Of a stretch of 64,000 nt of DNA, positions 48,012-60,637 are shown piece after piece. The notes under the pieces are model-generated. The model had not been told where the DNA came from, ran no database searches, and saw nothing but the letters and a program-made list of their open reading frames with translations. The stretch spans positions 16,082-80,081 of the forward strand of contig NZ_VJNA01000012.1 in the NCBI RefSeq assembly GCF_007556585.1, written 5' to 3'. Position 1 is the stretch's first letter. The number at the start of each line of letters is the position of its first letter. Origin of the DNA: Tepidimonas aquatica. Lineage in GTDB: Bacteria > Pseudomonadota > Gammaproteobacteria > Burkholderiales > Burkholderiaceae_C. The position numbers and the translations under genes are program-made.

Positions 48012-49292
48012 ATGAATGGCACTCCGCGCTCCCCCGTTCCCTTGCCCACCGAGCAGTTGCGTGTGGGCATGGTGTTGCCGTTTACGTTGTTGGACGCGCA
48101 GGGGCGGGTGCTGCTGGCCAAGGGGCAGCGCATCGAGGACGAGTTGCAGCTGCGGCTGCTGCGTGAGCGGCGGCAGGTGTTCGTACCGTTCGAGGAGTCA
48201 GAGCTCGCGCTGAAGGTGTGGATGAACGGCCTGCTGGAGCTGGACCGGCGGGGCGCGGCGATCAAGGAGCTGGACCGCCATGTGCGACTGGACGAAGGCG
48301 GAGACGGCGCGGCGGAGCCGCTGCGGGGTACCCTGCCGGAGCAATGTGCCGACGTGGCCGCCCGGCTGCGCCGGTTGCTGGCAGGCATCGAGTTGGGAGC
48401 ACTGGCGCCGCAGCAAAGTGCAGCGCGCTTCGAGCTGCTGTGGCGCGACCTGGAGCAGTTGACGGCCAGCGAGGTGGCTGCCGACGGCAGTACGTTGGTG
48501 TTGACCTACCGCGCCTGCACAAGCCCGGCCGACTACAGCGTGCTGCACGCACTGCAGTGCGCCGTGCTGGCGCTGCGGCTGGGGCCGCTGCTGCGGCTGC
48601 CACCAAACGAGCTGCGCGCGCTGGTGCTGGCCACCGCGACGATGAACGTGGCGATGCTGCGGCTGCAGGACGCGCTGGCGCAGCAGCGTGGAGCGCTGTC
48701 GCCAACGCAGCGGGCGCAGATCGAGGCCCACGCCGAAGCGGGCGCGCGTGCGTTGCAGGCCGCAGGTGTGACCGACGCGTTGTGGCTGCAAGCCGTGCGG
48801 CTGCACCATGCGCCGCTGCCCCCGGGTGTTGCGCTGGCGCAACGGCCAGCGGACGAGCGCGTGGCGCATATCATGCAGGTGCTGGACCGCTACACCGCTT
48901 CGATGAGCCCGCGCGCCAGCCGCCCCGGGCGCAGCGCCAAGGAGGCGGCGCGCACGGCGGTGCTGTTTCGCACCGGCGGCGCGCAGGACGAGGTCGGTTT
49001 GGCGCTGGTGCAGTTGCTGGGCATTTACCCGCCCGGCACGTTTGTGCGCCTGCAAAAAGGGGAGCTGGCGCTGGTGCTGCGTCGGGGTGCCAAGGCCGGT
49101 ACCCCGATCGCCGCGGTGGTGGTCAACCGCGCAGGGGAACCGATGGGAGCGCCGAAGCTGGTCAACACCGCACGGCCAGAGCATACGGTGGACGATGCGG
49201 TGCCAGGCTCGGCCGTGCGTGCGCGCATCAACCTGGATGAGATGGTGAACCTGCTGGCGTACTCGCGCACGCCGGCTGCGGGGATGCTGTAG
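48012..49292 (+). CDS. Degenerate HD-GYP domain protein
   Basis: This 426-residue cytoplasmic protein resembles c-di-GMP phosphodiesterases of the HD-GYP class but has lost the catalytic residues. The N-terminal part (about 12-70) has the QLRVGMVLPFTLLDAQGRVL pattern of the domain that precedes many HD-GYP domains. The helical core (about 170-330) retains an early His (SVLHALQCAV), the LSPTQRAQIEAHAEAGARAL segment and a paired His (RLHHAPLPPG). The central His-Asp pair of HDIGK is replaced by MNVAM, and GYP is absent. The typical C-terminal tail with LLGIYPPGTFVRLQKGELAL remains. It is divergent from the flagellin gene. A c-di-GMP-binding or signalling role without hydrolysis is the best inference. 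Confidence 0.8.
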   Translation: MNGTPRSPVPLPTEQLRVGMVLPFTLLDAQGRVLLAKGQRIEDELQLRLLRERRQVFVPFEESELALKVWMNGLLELDRRGAAIKELDRHVRLDEGGDGAAEPLRGTLPEQCADVAARLRRLLAGIELGALAPQQSAARFELLWRDLEQLTASEVAADGSTLVLTYRACTSPADYSVLHALQCAVLALRLGPLLRLPPNELRALVLATATMNVAMLRLQDALAQQRGALSPTQRAQIEAHAEAGARALQAAGVTDALWLQAVRLHHAPLPPGVALAQRPADERVAHIMQVLDRYTASMSPRASRPGRSAKEAARTAVLFRTGGAQDEVGLALVQLLGIYPPGTFVRLQKGELALVLRRGAKAGTPIAAVVVNRAGEPMGAPKLVNTARPEHTVDDAVPGSAVRARINLDEMVNLLAYSRTPAAGML

Positions 49293-49319
49293 GGCGCCGG
49301 CTTGGTGCGTCGGTGAGCT

Positions 49320-50117
49320 TCAGGCGCTGGGCGCAAGCGTGGCCACCACCGGGGCATGGTCGCTGGGTTGGGGGCGCTTGCGCAGCGCGCGGTCGACGTC
49401 GCAGGCGCGCAGCCGGGCGTGCAGCGGGTCGCTCAGCAAGATGTGATCGATGCGCAGCCCGCGGTTTTTGGGAAACGCCAGTTGGCGGTAGTCCCACCAG
49501 GTGTACACGCCACCCTGCGGCGCGGTGGTGCGCAGCGCGTCGTGCAAACCCAGCGCCAGCAACGCCTGCAGCTGCTCGCGCTCGGCGCGGGTGCAGTGGA
49601 TGGTCTCGCGCAGGCCGTCGGGGTCCCAGACGTCGAGGTCGTCGCGCGTGATGTTGAAGTCGCCCATCAGCACGAGCTTGGGGTACTGGCTCAACTGCGC
49701 GGCCAGCCACGCGCGCAACGCTTGCAGCCACTGCATCTTGTAGGCAAATTTGTCGCTGCCCGGGGCCTGGCCGTTGGGGAAGTAGGCCCCCACGACGCGC
49801 AGGGCTTCGTCTACCCCCGGTGGCTGCACGGTCGCGGCGATCAGGCGTGCCTGGGGGTCTTCCAGGTTCGGCAGGTTGCGCTGCACGTCGTGCAGCTGCG
49901 TGCCTTGGCGCACCAGCAGCGCCACGCCGTTGTAGGTCTTTTGGCCAAGCCAAACGGCGTCATAGCCGGCGGCCTGTATGGCAGGCAGGGGAAACGCCTC
50001 ATCGGGCAGTTTGAGTTCCTGCAGCGCGACGATGTCGGGCTGGCGTTGGGCCAGCCAATCGAGCAGCTGGGGCAGCCGCACGTTGAGCGAGTTGACGTTC
50101 CAGGTGGCGAGTTGCAT
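49320..50117 (-). CDS. xthA: Exodeoxyribonuclease III (AP endonuclease)
   Basis: This metal-dependent DNA repair nuclease cuts at abasic sites and degrades 3' ends. The 265 residues from the Met at 50117 begin with LATWNVNSLNVRLPQLLDWL. The metal ligand Glu34 sits in ALQELK, the catalytic pair in MGDFNI, and the active-site SDHAPV lies near the C-terminus. Start choice follows family alignment; no clear ribosome site is visible. It is convergent with the HD-GYP-like gene. Confidence 0.95.
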   Translation of the reverse strand: MQLATWNVNSLNVRLPQLLDWLAQRQPDIVALQELKLPDEAFPLPAIQAAGYDAVWLGQKTYNGVALLVRQGTQLHDVQRNLPNLEDPQARLIAATVQPPGVDEALRVVGAYFPNGQAPGSDKFAYKMQWLQALRAWLAAQLSQYPKLVLMGDFNITRDDLDVWDPDGLRETIHCTRAEREQLQALLALGLHDALRTTAPQGGVYTWWDYRQLAFPKNRGLRIDHILLSDPLHARLRACDVDRALRKRPQPSDHAPVVATLAPSA

Positions 50118-50165
50118 GGCAGCGGTACGCGGGCAAAACGCCATTATCCGGGTGCAGGGACGCGG

Positions 50166-50678
50166 TCAGCAGCCAGGCAGTGCGGCCAAGGCTGGCGCGC
50201 CGTCGGGGATGCATTGCCGGACCCGGCCCAATCCATGCACGACGATGCGGATTTGGCTGCCGTCGGCCAACGCCAGTGTGAGGTTGCCCGCCGTCACGGT
50301 GCCGCGGCGTGGGCTGAACACGAAAGCCCCGCCGGTGATGGCGGGGACCAGCGCGACGTTGGGGTGGTCGGCGTGGGTGCGCACACGTGCCGCCCCATCC
50401 AGCAAGCAGTCGGTCGGTTGTCGGGTGCAGTCGCAAGCGGTTTGCTCACGCCAGCCCAGACACCACCGCGTGTCGTCGGCGCTGACGCTGACGACGATGG
50501 TTTGCCGGCGCTTGAGTGCCTCGGACTGTGCTTGGCGCAGTTCTGCACTGAGCACGTCGGCCGCGCCGCGCAGGCGTGAACGCTCGACCCACGTGCCCAG
50601 GGCTGGCAGCGCCACCCCGATCAGGATGGCCAGTACCGCAGCAACGACGACGACTTCGACCAGCGTAAGCCCACGCAT
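50166..50678 (-). CDS. GspH/FimT-like pseudopilin
   Basis: This predicted minor pseudopilin of type IV pili or type II secretion has 170 residues from the Met at 50678; a GTG start nine codons earlier would lengthen the leader to 12 residues. The prepilin site is RG-LTLVE, followed by a hydrophobic helix of about 20 residues. A C-terminal domain follows with several Cys (CLGWREQTACDCTRQPTDC) and a final C. The usual first mature residue is Phe; here it is Leu. No other pilus or secretion gene is nearby, so it is an isolated member that would work with a machine encoded elsewhere. Confidence 0.82.
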   Translation of the reverse strand: MRGLTLVEVVVVAAVLAILIGVALPALGTWVERSRLRGAADVLSAELRQAQSEALKRRQTIVVSVSADDTRWCLGWREQTACDCTRQPTDCLLDGAARVRTHADHPNVALVPAITGGAFVFSPRRGTVTAGNLTLALADGSQIRIVVHGLGRVRQCIPDGAPALAALPGC

Positions 50679-50783
50679 GCGGGCGCGGCAACGGTGCAGC
50701 ACCACGGAGCGTCCCCCCTTGTAACGGCCGCAGTATCGGCCAGCTTGGCGCGGCTGTCATTCCCCTGTTTGGGGGAACGGGCT

Positions 50784-51656
50784 TCAGAGGGGCTGCTGCA
50801 GGTAGGCCAGCTCCGCCGCGCTGAAGCCCGCTTGCTGGCGCGCCGCAGTGTTGAGCGGCGGCTTGGGTTGGGGTGCGCGGTGCTGGCGCACCAGTTGCCG
50901 GTAGTGTGCCAGGGGGTCCAGGCCACGTTGCTGGCACAGCCAGCCGTACCAGCGGTTGCCCACAGCGACGTGGCCGACCTCGTCGCGCAGGATGACGTCG
51001 AGGATGGCGCACAGCGCCAGCGCGTGCGGCGTGCCGACCCGCCGCAGCCGGGCTTGGATCAGTGGTGTGGCGTCCAGACCCCGTGCTTCCAGCGTGCGGG
51101 GCACCAACGCCATGCGCGCCACGATGTCGCTGGCGGTGCGCTCACACATCGTCCACAGGCCATCGTGCGCTTCGAAGTCGCCGTAGTCCCATTGGCCACC
51201 GCTGGGGTGCGGCAGGCCGCGCAGGTGGGTGCGCAGCAGTTCGAAGTGGTGCGCCTCCTCGGCGGCGACGCGCCACCAATCGTGGTAGTACGCGGCGGGC
51301 ATGCCGGCAAAGCGCCACACGGCGTCCAGCGCCAGGTTGATGGCGTTGAATTCGATGTGCGCCAGCGCGTGGGCCAAGGCCGCGTGGCCGTCGGGCGTGA
51401 AGGGTGAGCGGGTCGGCACCGCGCCCGGTGGTACGAGCTGCGGGCGGGCCGGCCGACCCGGCAGCGGGCGCTGCTCGGGGGCGGTCAGGGTGGCGGTTGT
51501 GTCGAGGTGGATAGCCGTTGCGTGCGCTGCCAGCGTTTCCCACGTGCGCTGCACACCCGCCACCTTGGCGGTGGGGTCCGGTTCGGTTAGCCAGTGCAGC
51601 GCGGCCTGACGCAACGCTTGCGGCGCGGGGGGCGGGTTGGTGGGGGCCGGACACAT
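50784..51656 (-). CDS. DUF455 ferritin-like domain protein
   Basis: This 290-residue protein has a predicted four-helix ferritin-like domain. Diiron-type ligands can be seen in order: HIEFNAINLALD, AEEAHHFELL and LRDEVGHVAVG, which supply the Glu and ExxH elements. Family members are often annotated as rRNA/tRNA-modification-like or of unknown function. The start at 51656 lies only 16 bp from the start of the divergent gamma-carbonic anhydrase, with a 14-bp palindrome between. No Shine-Dalgarno sequence is present. The ligand pattern is seen directly; the reaction is unknown. Confidence 0.82.
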   Translation of the reverse strand: MCPAPTNPPPAPQALRQAALHWLTEPDPTAKVAGVQRTWETLAAHATAIHLDTTATLTAPEQRPLPGRPARPQLVPPGAVPTRSPFTPDGHAALAHALAHIEFNAINLALDAVWRFAGMPAAYYHDWWRVAAEEAHHFELLRTHLRGLPHPSGGQWDYGDFEAHDGLWTMCERTASDIVARMALVPRTLEARGLDATPLIQARLRRVGTPHALALCAILDVILRDEVGHVAVGNRWYGWLCQQRGLDPLAHYRQLVRQHRAPQPKPPLNTAARQQAGFSAAELAYLQQPL

Positions 51657-51657
51657 C

Positions 51658-51671
51658 CGTACAATTGTACG
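51658..51671. promoter_or_regulatory. Perfect palindrome and probable bidirectional leaderless promoter
   Basis: CGTACAATTGTACG is a perfect 14-bp palindrome and is all but two bases of the space between two divergent ATGs (51656 minus, 51673 plus). On each strand it supplies a -10-like TACAAT (51660-51665 plus; 51669-51664 minus). Each would start transcription 6-8 bases later, at or next to the opposite gene's ATG. On the plus strand TTGGTG (51637-51642) is a possible -35 at 17-bp spacing. Neither gene has a ribosome site. Confidence 0.6.
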
Positions 51672-51672
51672 A

Positions 51673-52197
51673 ATGGCCCTGTACCAACTCGACGACATTG
51701 CCCCCAGCGTGCACCCGAGCGCCTTTGTGGCCGAGGACGCGCGGGTGATTGGCCGCGTGACGCTGGCCGCCGACAGCAGCGTGTGGTTTGGCGCCGTGTT
51801 GCGCGGCGACACCGATCCCATCACGGTGGGGGAGGGGGCCAACATTCAGGACGGCAGCGTGTTGCACGCGGATATTGGCGTGCCGCTGACCGTGGGCGCG
51901 CGCGTGACGGTGGGGCACCAGGTGATGTTGCACGGCTGCACGGTGGGCGACGGGTCGTTGATCGGCATCGGTGCGGTGGTGCTCAACGGCGCGCGCATCG
52001 GGCGGCATTGCCTGGTCGGCGCGCGTGCGCTGGTGACCGAGGGCAAAACCTTCCCCGACGGCGTGCTGATTCTGGGCAGCCCGGCCAAGGTGGTGCGCGA
52101 GCTGACCGAGCAGGAAATCGAAGCGCTGCGGCAAAGCGCCGCGCACTACATCGACAACGCGCGACGCTTTCGCGCGAGGCTGCGCCGTTTGGCGTGA
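51673..52197 (+). CDS. Gamma-carbonic anhydrase family protein
   Basis: This left-handed beta-helix protein of 174 residues belongs to the gamma-class carbonic anhydrase/YrdA group. It opens with YQLDDIAPSVHPSAFVAEDA, followed by hexapeptide repeats. Metal-ligand His candidates are in VTVGHQVMLHGCTVGD and in the preceding GSVLHADIG stretch. The C-terminal helix (LTEQEIEALRQSAAHYIDNA) is also typical. Whether it has carbonic anhydrase activity is unknown for many members. It lacks a ribosome site and may be translated from a leaderless mRNA. It is followed after 11 bp by hslO. Confidence 0.92.
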   Translation: MALYQLDDIAPSVHPSAFVAEDARVIGRVTLAADSSVWFGAVLRGDTDPITVGEGANIQDGSVLHADIGVPLTVGARVTVGHQVMLHGCTVGDGSLIGIGAVVLNGARIGRHCLVGARALVTEGKTFPDGVLILGSPAKVVRELTEQEIEALRQSAAHYIDNARRFRARLRRLA

Positions 52198-52208
52198 AGG
52201 GGCGCCGG

Positions 52209-53186
52209 GTGTCGGAGCTGCACCGCTTTTTGTTCGATGGCGCGCCGGTGCGTGGGGCGCTGGTGCGTCTGACCGACGATTGGCAGGCGCTGCTGCAACG
52301 CCGCCAGGCCGCCGGGGGCTACCCGGCGCCGGTGACGGTGTTGCTGGGTGAGATGGCTGCCGCCGCCGTGTTGCTGCACAGCAACATCAAGTTTGCCGGG
52401 GCGCTGGTGCTGCAAATACTGGGTGATGGGCCGGTCAAGGTCGCCGTGGCCGAGGTGCAGCCCGACCTGACGTTTCGCGCCACGGCGACGGTGGTCGGCG
52501 AGGTGGCGGCGGATGCGCCGCTGGCCGACATGGTCAACGTGCTGGGGCAGGGGCGCTGCGCGATCACGCTGGACCCGCGTGAGCGCACGCCCGGCATGCA
52601 GCCGTACCAGGGCATCGTGCCTCTGGTGGACGCGCGCGGTCAACGCCTGGGCCGCCTGAGCGAGATGCTGGAGCACTACATGCGCCAAAGCGAGCAGCTG
52701 GACACGCGCATCGTGCTGGCGGCCGACGAGCACGTGGCGGCGGGGCTGCTGATTCAGCGCATGCCCACGGCGGGTGCCGGCAACTTGGCCGGGCGCGCGG
52801 CAGCGGCGGGCGAGGAGGTGCCGGGGGCAGACGAGGACTTTCAGCGCATTGCGCTGCTGGCCGCCAGCCTGCGGCGCGACGAGCTGTTGACGCTGGACGC
52901 CGACACCGTGCTGCATCGCCTGTTTTGGCAGGAGCAACTGCTGCGGCTGGTGCCGCAGGGGCAGCCCATGCAGCCCCACTTTGCCTGCACGTGCTCGCGC
53001 GAGCGCGTGGCTTCGATGCTGCAAGGGCTCGGGGTGGCGGAGGTGGAGTCGATTCTGGCCGAACGCGGCGAGATCGACGTGGCGTGCGACTTTTGTGGCC
53101 AGCACTACCGCTTCGACCCGGTGGATGCGGCGCGGCTGTTTTTGGATCAAACCCAACAGCCACCGGGCAGCGAGCGCTTGCAGTGA
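52209..53186 (+). CDS. hslO: Redox-regulated chaperone Hsp33
   Basis: Hsp33 is a cytoplasmic holdase activated by oxidation. The 325-residue protein starts with a GTG preceded by GAAGGGG. The N-terminal domain begins SELHRFLFDGAPVRGALVRL. The C-terminal zinc-binding redox switch has FACTCSRE and, about 30 residues later, CDFCGQHY, giving the C-x-C and C-x2-C pairs that hold zinc in the reduced state. It is probably co-transcribed with the gamma-carbonic anhydrase gene and convergent with ftsB. Confidence 0.95.
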   Translation: MSELHRFLFDGAPVRGALVRLTDDWQALLQRRQAAGGYPAPVTVLLGEMAAAAVLLHSNIKFAGALVLQILGDGPVKVAVAEVQPDLTFRATATVVGEVAADAPLADMVNVLGQGRCAITLDPRERTPGMQPYQGIVPLVDARGQRLGRLSEMLEHYMRQSEQLDTRIVLAADEHVAAGLLIQRMPTAGAGNLAGRAAAAGEEVPGADEDFQRIALLAASLRRDELLTLDADTVLHRLFWQEQLLRLVPQGQPMQPHFACTCSRERVASMLQGLGVAEVESILAERGEIDVACDFCGQHYRFDPVDAARLFLDQTQQPPGSERLQ

Positions 53187-53258
53187 CGGCGCGCCACGCC
53201 GCCGCGCGGCGCCTGGGAGTGAACGGCTGGCCGCGGCCAAGCGGCATGCGGCCGGCTA

Positions 53259-53582
53259 TTAGCGGGCCGCGGGGGCTGCACCGCTGGCCGCAGACCCCAC
53301 CCCAGGGCGCTGGAACTGCACAAAAATCTCGTTGGGCTTGACCATGCCCAGCTCCTGGCGGGCGATTTCTTCCACTGTCTCCAACCCCTCGCGCAGGTCG
53401 CGCACTTCGGCGGCCAGGCGCTCGTTGCGCTGGCGTGCTGCTTCGTTGGCTTGCTCGGCTTCGGCCACTTGGAGGCGCAGCGCGGCCACGTCGGCCACGC
53501 TGGCGCGCCCCAGCCACATCTGGGCCTGCACCAGCGCCAGCAGCGCCAGCAGCAACAGCGTCACCCAGCGCGCGGGGCGCAT
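53259..53582 (-). CDS. ftsB: Cell division protein FtsB
   Basis: This bitopic inner-membrane protein of 107 residues joins FtsL and FtsQ at the division site. A short cytoplasmic start is followed by one helix (about 6-24), then a periplasmic coiled coil (about 28-70) with LRLQVAEAEQANEAARQRNE and the conserved EEIARQELGMVKPNEIFV. The tail is Ala/Gly-rich. It follows eno by 15 bp, the conserved arrangement in proteobacteria. Confidence 0.93.
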   Translation of the reverse strand: MRPARWVTLLLLALLALVQAQMWLGRASVADVAALRLQVAEAEQANEAARQRNERLAAEVRDLREGLETVEEIARQELGMVKPNEIFVQFQRPGVGSAASGAAPAAR

Positions 53583-53597
53583 GGCGTTCAGCCGCGC

Positions 53598-55229
<1,632 letters not shown>

Positions 55230-55233
<4 letters not shown>

Positions 55234-55676
55234 GGGGCACTGGGCGAAGGGGTGGGCAGCGCGCGCTGCAGCACAACGGCGGCAAAGCGCAGCAGGTCGT
55301 CCAGGTGATGGTCAATCACATGTTGAGCGATGCCCAGGTCGAGGGCTTCGTATTCATGCACCAGGATGTTGCGAAACGCCACCATGCGTCCCAAGGCGTC
55401 AGCCAAGGGGGCATCGATCCAGCCATGTTGGGCCAGTTCGTGGAAGGCGGCGCGGGCACCCTCTGGCAACGCCCAACCATGCGCACTGCAGATCAAGTTG
55501 GCCATGTCGATGGCTTGTTCGCAGGCGCGCTGGACGTTGAGCAAGGCGGCATCCTGGTGCGTGAAGTCGTGTGCCGGGTCGGGGCTGGCACGCCATTCGG
55601 CGCGGGCGCGGGCCACGGCGCGTTGCAGGCGCTGGGATTTTTGCGCCAAAACCTCGCGCAGAGCAGCGTCGATCAT
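55230..55676 (-). CDS. hepT: HepT-like ribonuclease toxin (DUF86/HEPN)
   Basis: This HEPN-family protein of 148 residues has the catalytic motif Rx4HxY, seen as RNILVHEY with Arg102, His107 and Tyr109. The HEPN fold is helical and the sequence fits (LNVQRACEQAIDMANLICSA before the motif). In characterised MntA-HepT systems HepT is an RNA-cutting toxin and its Tyr is AMPylated by MntA. The start overlaps the mntA stop by 4 bp and the stop overlaps the DUF1330 start by 4 bp. The three key residues are intact, so it may be active. Confidence 0.92.
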
Positions 55677-56091
55677 GACGCGAACCCCTGAAGGCGTTGG
55701 GCCAGCGCGCGCACGGCGGGGGCGCGGTGACGTTGCAGGTCCTGCCAGTCGCGCAGCACACGCGCCCAAAGCAACCAGGGGGCGTGGGGCTGGCGTGCCA
55801 GCAACAGACGCCCGCGGCTGAGCACGATGAACTGCGTCAACGTGTTGGCGCGTGCAAGGTCCAGCAGGTCCACGTCGCGTTGCAGGCGGCGGCTCAGCTC
55901 GGCGCTGGCCTGCAGCCACTGCGTTGGTGACAGCGGCTGCGGCAGCCACACGGCCAGATCCAGGTCGCTGTCGGTGCGCAGGCGGCCCTGCGCCGCGCTG
56001 CCGTGTAGCCACGCCATCGTCGCCTGCGGCACGGCGGCGTGGAGGGCGGCGCGCAGCTCGGCGTCGCTGGGGGGCTGCACGGGCGTGGTGG

Positions 56092-56095
<4 letters not shown>
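55673..56095 (-). CDS. mntA: MntA-like minimal nucleotidyltransferase antitoxin
   Basis: This 140-residue protein has the minimal nucleotidyltransferase signature GSx10DxD: Gly32-Ser33, then Asp44-Leu-Asp46 (TDSDLDLAV). A third acidic site is offered by RDVDLLDL further on. In known pairs this enzyme transfers AMP units to the HepT tyrosine and silences it. Its start overlaps the kdsA stop by 4 bp and its stop overlaps hepT by 4 bp. The antitoxin-before-toxin order matches characterised MntA-HepT loci. It has no promoter of its own that could be seen, so it probably depends on the pyrG promoter. Confidence 0.92.
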
Positions 56096-59931
<3,836 letters not shown>

Positions 59932-59983
59932 GTCCCTCATCCCCGTGGTTCTGGATCAGCGGATGGGGTAGCAATTACCGTTG

Positions 59984-59995
59984 ATGATCTATCAT
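59984..59995. promoter_or_regulatory. Small inverted repeat upstream of hicA
   Basis: ATGAT-CT-ATCAT is a perfect 5-bp inverted repeat with two central bases, ending six bases before the hicA ATG. It also contains TATCAT (59990-59995), a usable -10. HicB proteins commonly repress their own operon from such sites, so an operator is likely here, but the repeat is short. Confidence 0.45.
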
Positions 59996-60001
59996 AAAAA
60001 G

Positions 60002-60193
60002 ATGAATGGCAAGGAGATCATCAAGCGGCTGGAAGCTGCGGGCTGGCGTCTGGTGCGGGTGCAGGGCAGCCACCACATCCTCGTCAAGCCGGGCGCGCCG
60101 CGCAGCGTGCCGGTGCCCGTGCACGGCAGCCGCGAGCTTTCATCCGGTCTCGTCAAGGCCATCGAACGGCAAAGCGGAGTCAAGCTGACATGA
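60002..60193 (+). CDS. hicA: HicA-type mRNA interferase toxin
   Basis: This 63-residue protein has the double-stranded-RNA-binding-like HicA fold. GKEIIKRLEAAGWRLVRVQG is followed by SHHILVKPG, which carries the catalytic His, and later VPVPVHGSRELSSGLVKAI. The Met at 60002 gives the usual N-terminus; an in-frame ATG seven codons earlier is not needed. It overlaps hicB by 4 bp in the toxin-first order normal for HicAB. Confidence 0.92.
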   Translation: MNGKEIIKRLEAAGWRLVRVQGSHHILVKPGAPRSVPVPVHGSRELSSGLVKAIERQSGVKLT

Positions 60194-60600
60194 ACGTTGC
60201 CTACCCCTACACCTTGGAGCCGCAGCCCGAAGGCGGCTTTCTCGTGCAATTCGTCGATCTGGAGGAAGCCTTCACCGAAGGCGACACCGAAGAACAGGCC
60301 GCCTTCAACGCCGCCGAGGTGCTCACTGGCGTGCTGGCGGTCCGCCTGGAGCAGGGCGAGGTCATCCCGCCGCCGTCGCCGGCCAACGGCCGCCCGGTGG
60401 CGTTGCCCGATGCGCCGGTGCAGGCCGCGCTCTTGATCCACTTCGCCCGGCAGGGGCACAGCCTGTCGGAGCTGGCCCGCGCCATGGGCACCTCCTGGCC
60501 GGCTGCGCAGCGCCTCACCCGCCCAGGCAACCCCACCCTCAAGCAATTGGAGCGTGCCGCCGCCGCACTGGGCAAGCGGCTGGTCCTCAGCCTGGAATGA
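60190..60600 (+). CDS. hicB: HicB-type antitoxin
   Basis: This antitoxin of 136 residues neutralises HicA and binds the operon promoter. The N-terminal RNase-H-like half has YPYTLEPQPEGGFLVQFVDL and EAFTEGDTEEQAAFNAAEVL. The C-terminal half is a helix-turn-helix (HSLSELARAMGTSWPAAQRL followed by PTLKQLERAAAALGKRL). The downstream type III methyltransferase gene starts 38 bp after its stop, with its own AAAGG site. Confidence 0.92.
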   Translation: MNVAYPYTLEPQPEGGFLVQFVDLEEAFTEGDTEEQAAFNAAEVLTGVLAVRLEQGEVIPPPSPANGRPVALPDAPVQAALLIHFARQGHSLSELARAMGTSWPAAQRLTRPGNPTLKQLERAAAALGKRLVLSLE

Positions 60601-60637
60601 GATGGGCGCTGAAAGATGTGCAACCAAAGGGTGATAC

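Noticed and set aside
59932..60001. A tRNA gene between coaBC and hicA
   Set aside because: No cloverleaf or T-loop GTTCGAAxC-type sequence; only short inverted repeats typical of an operator.
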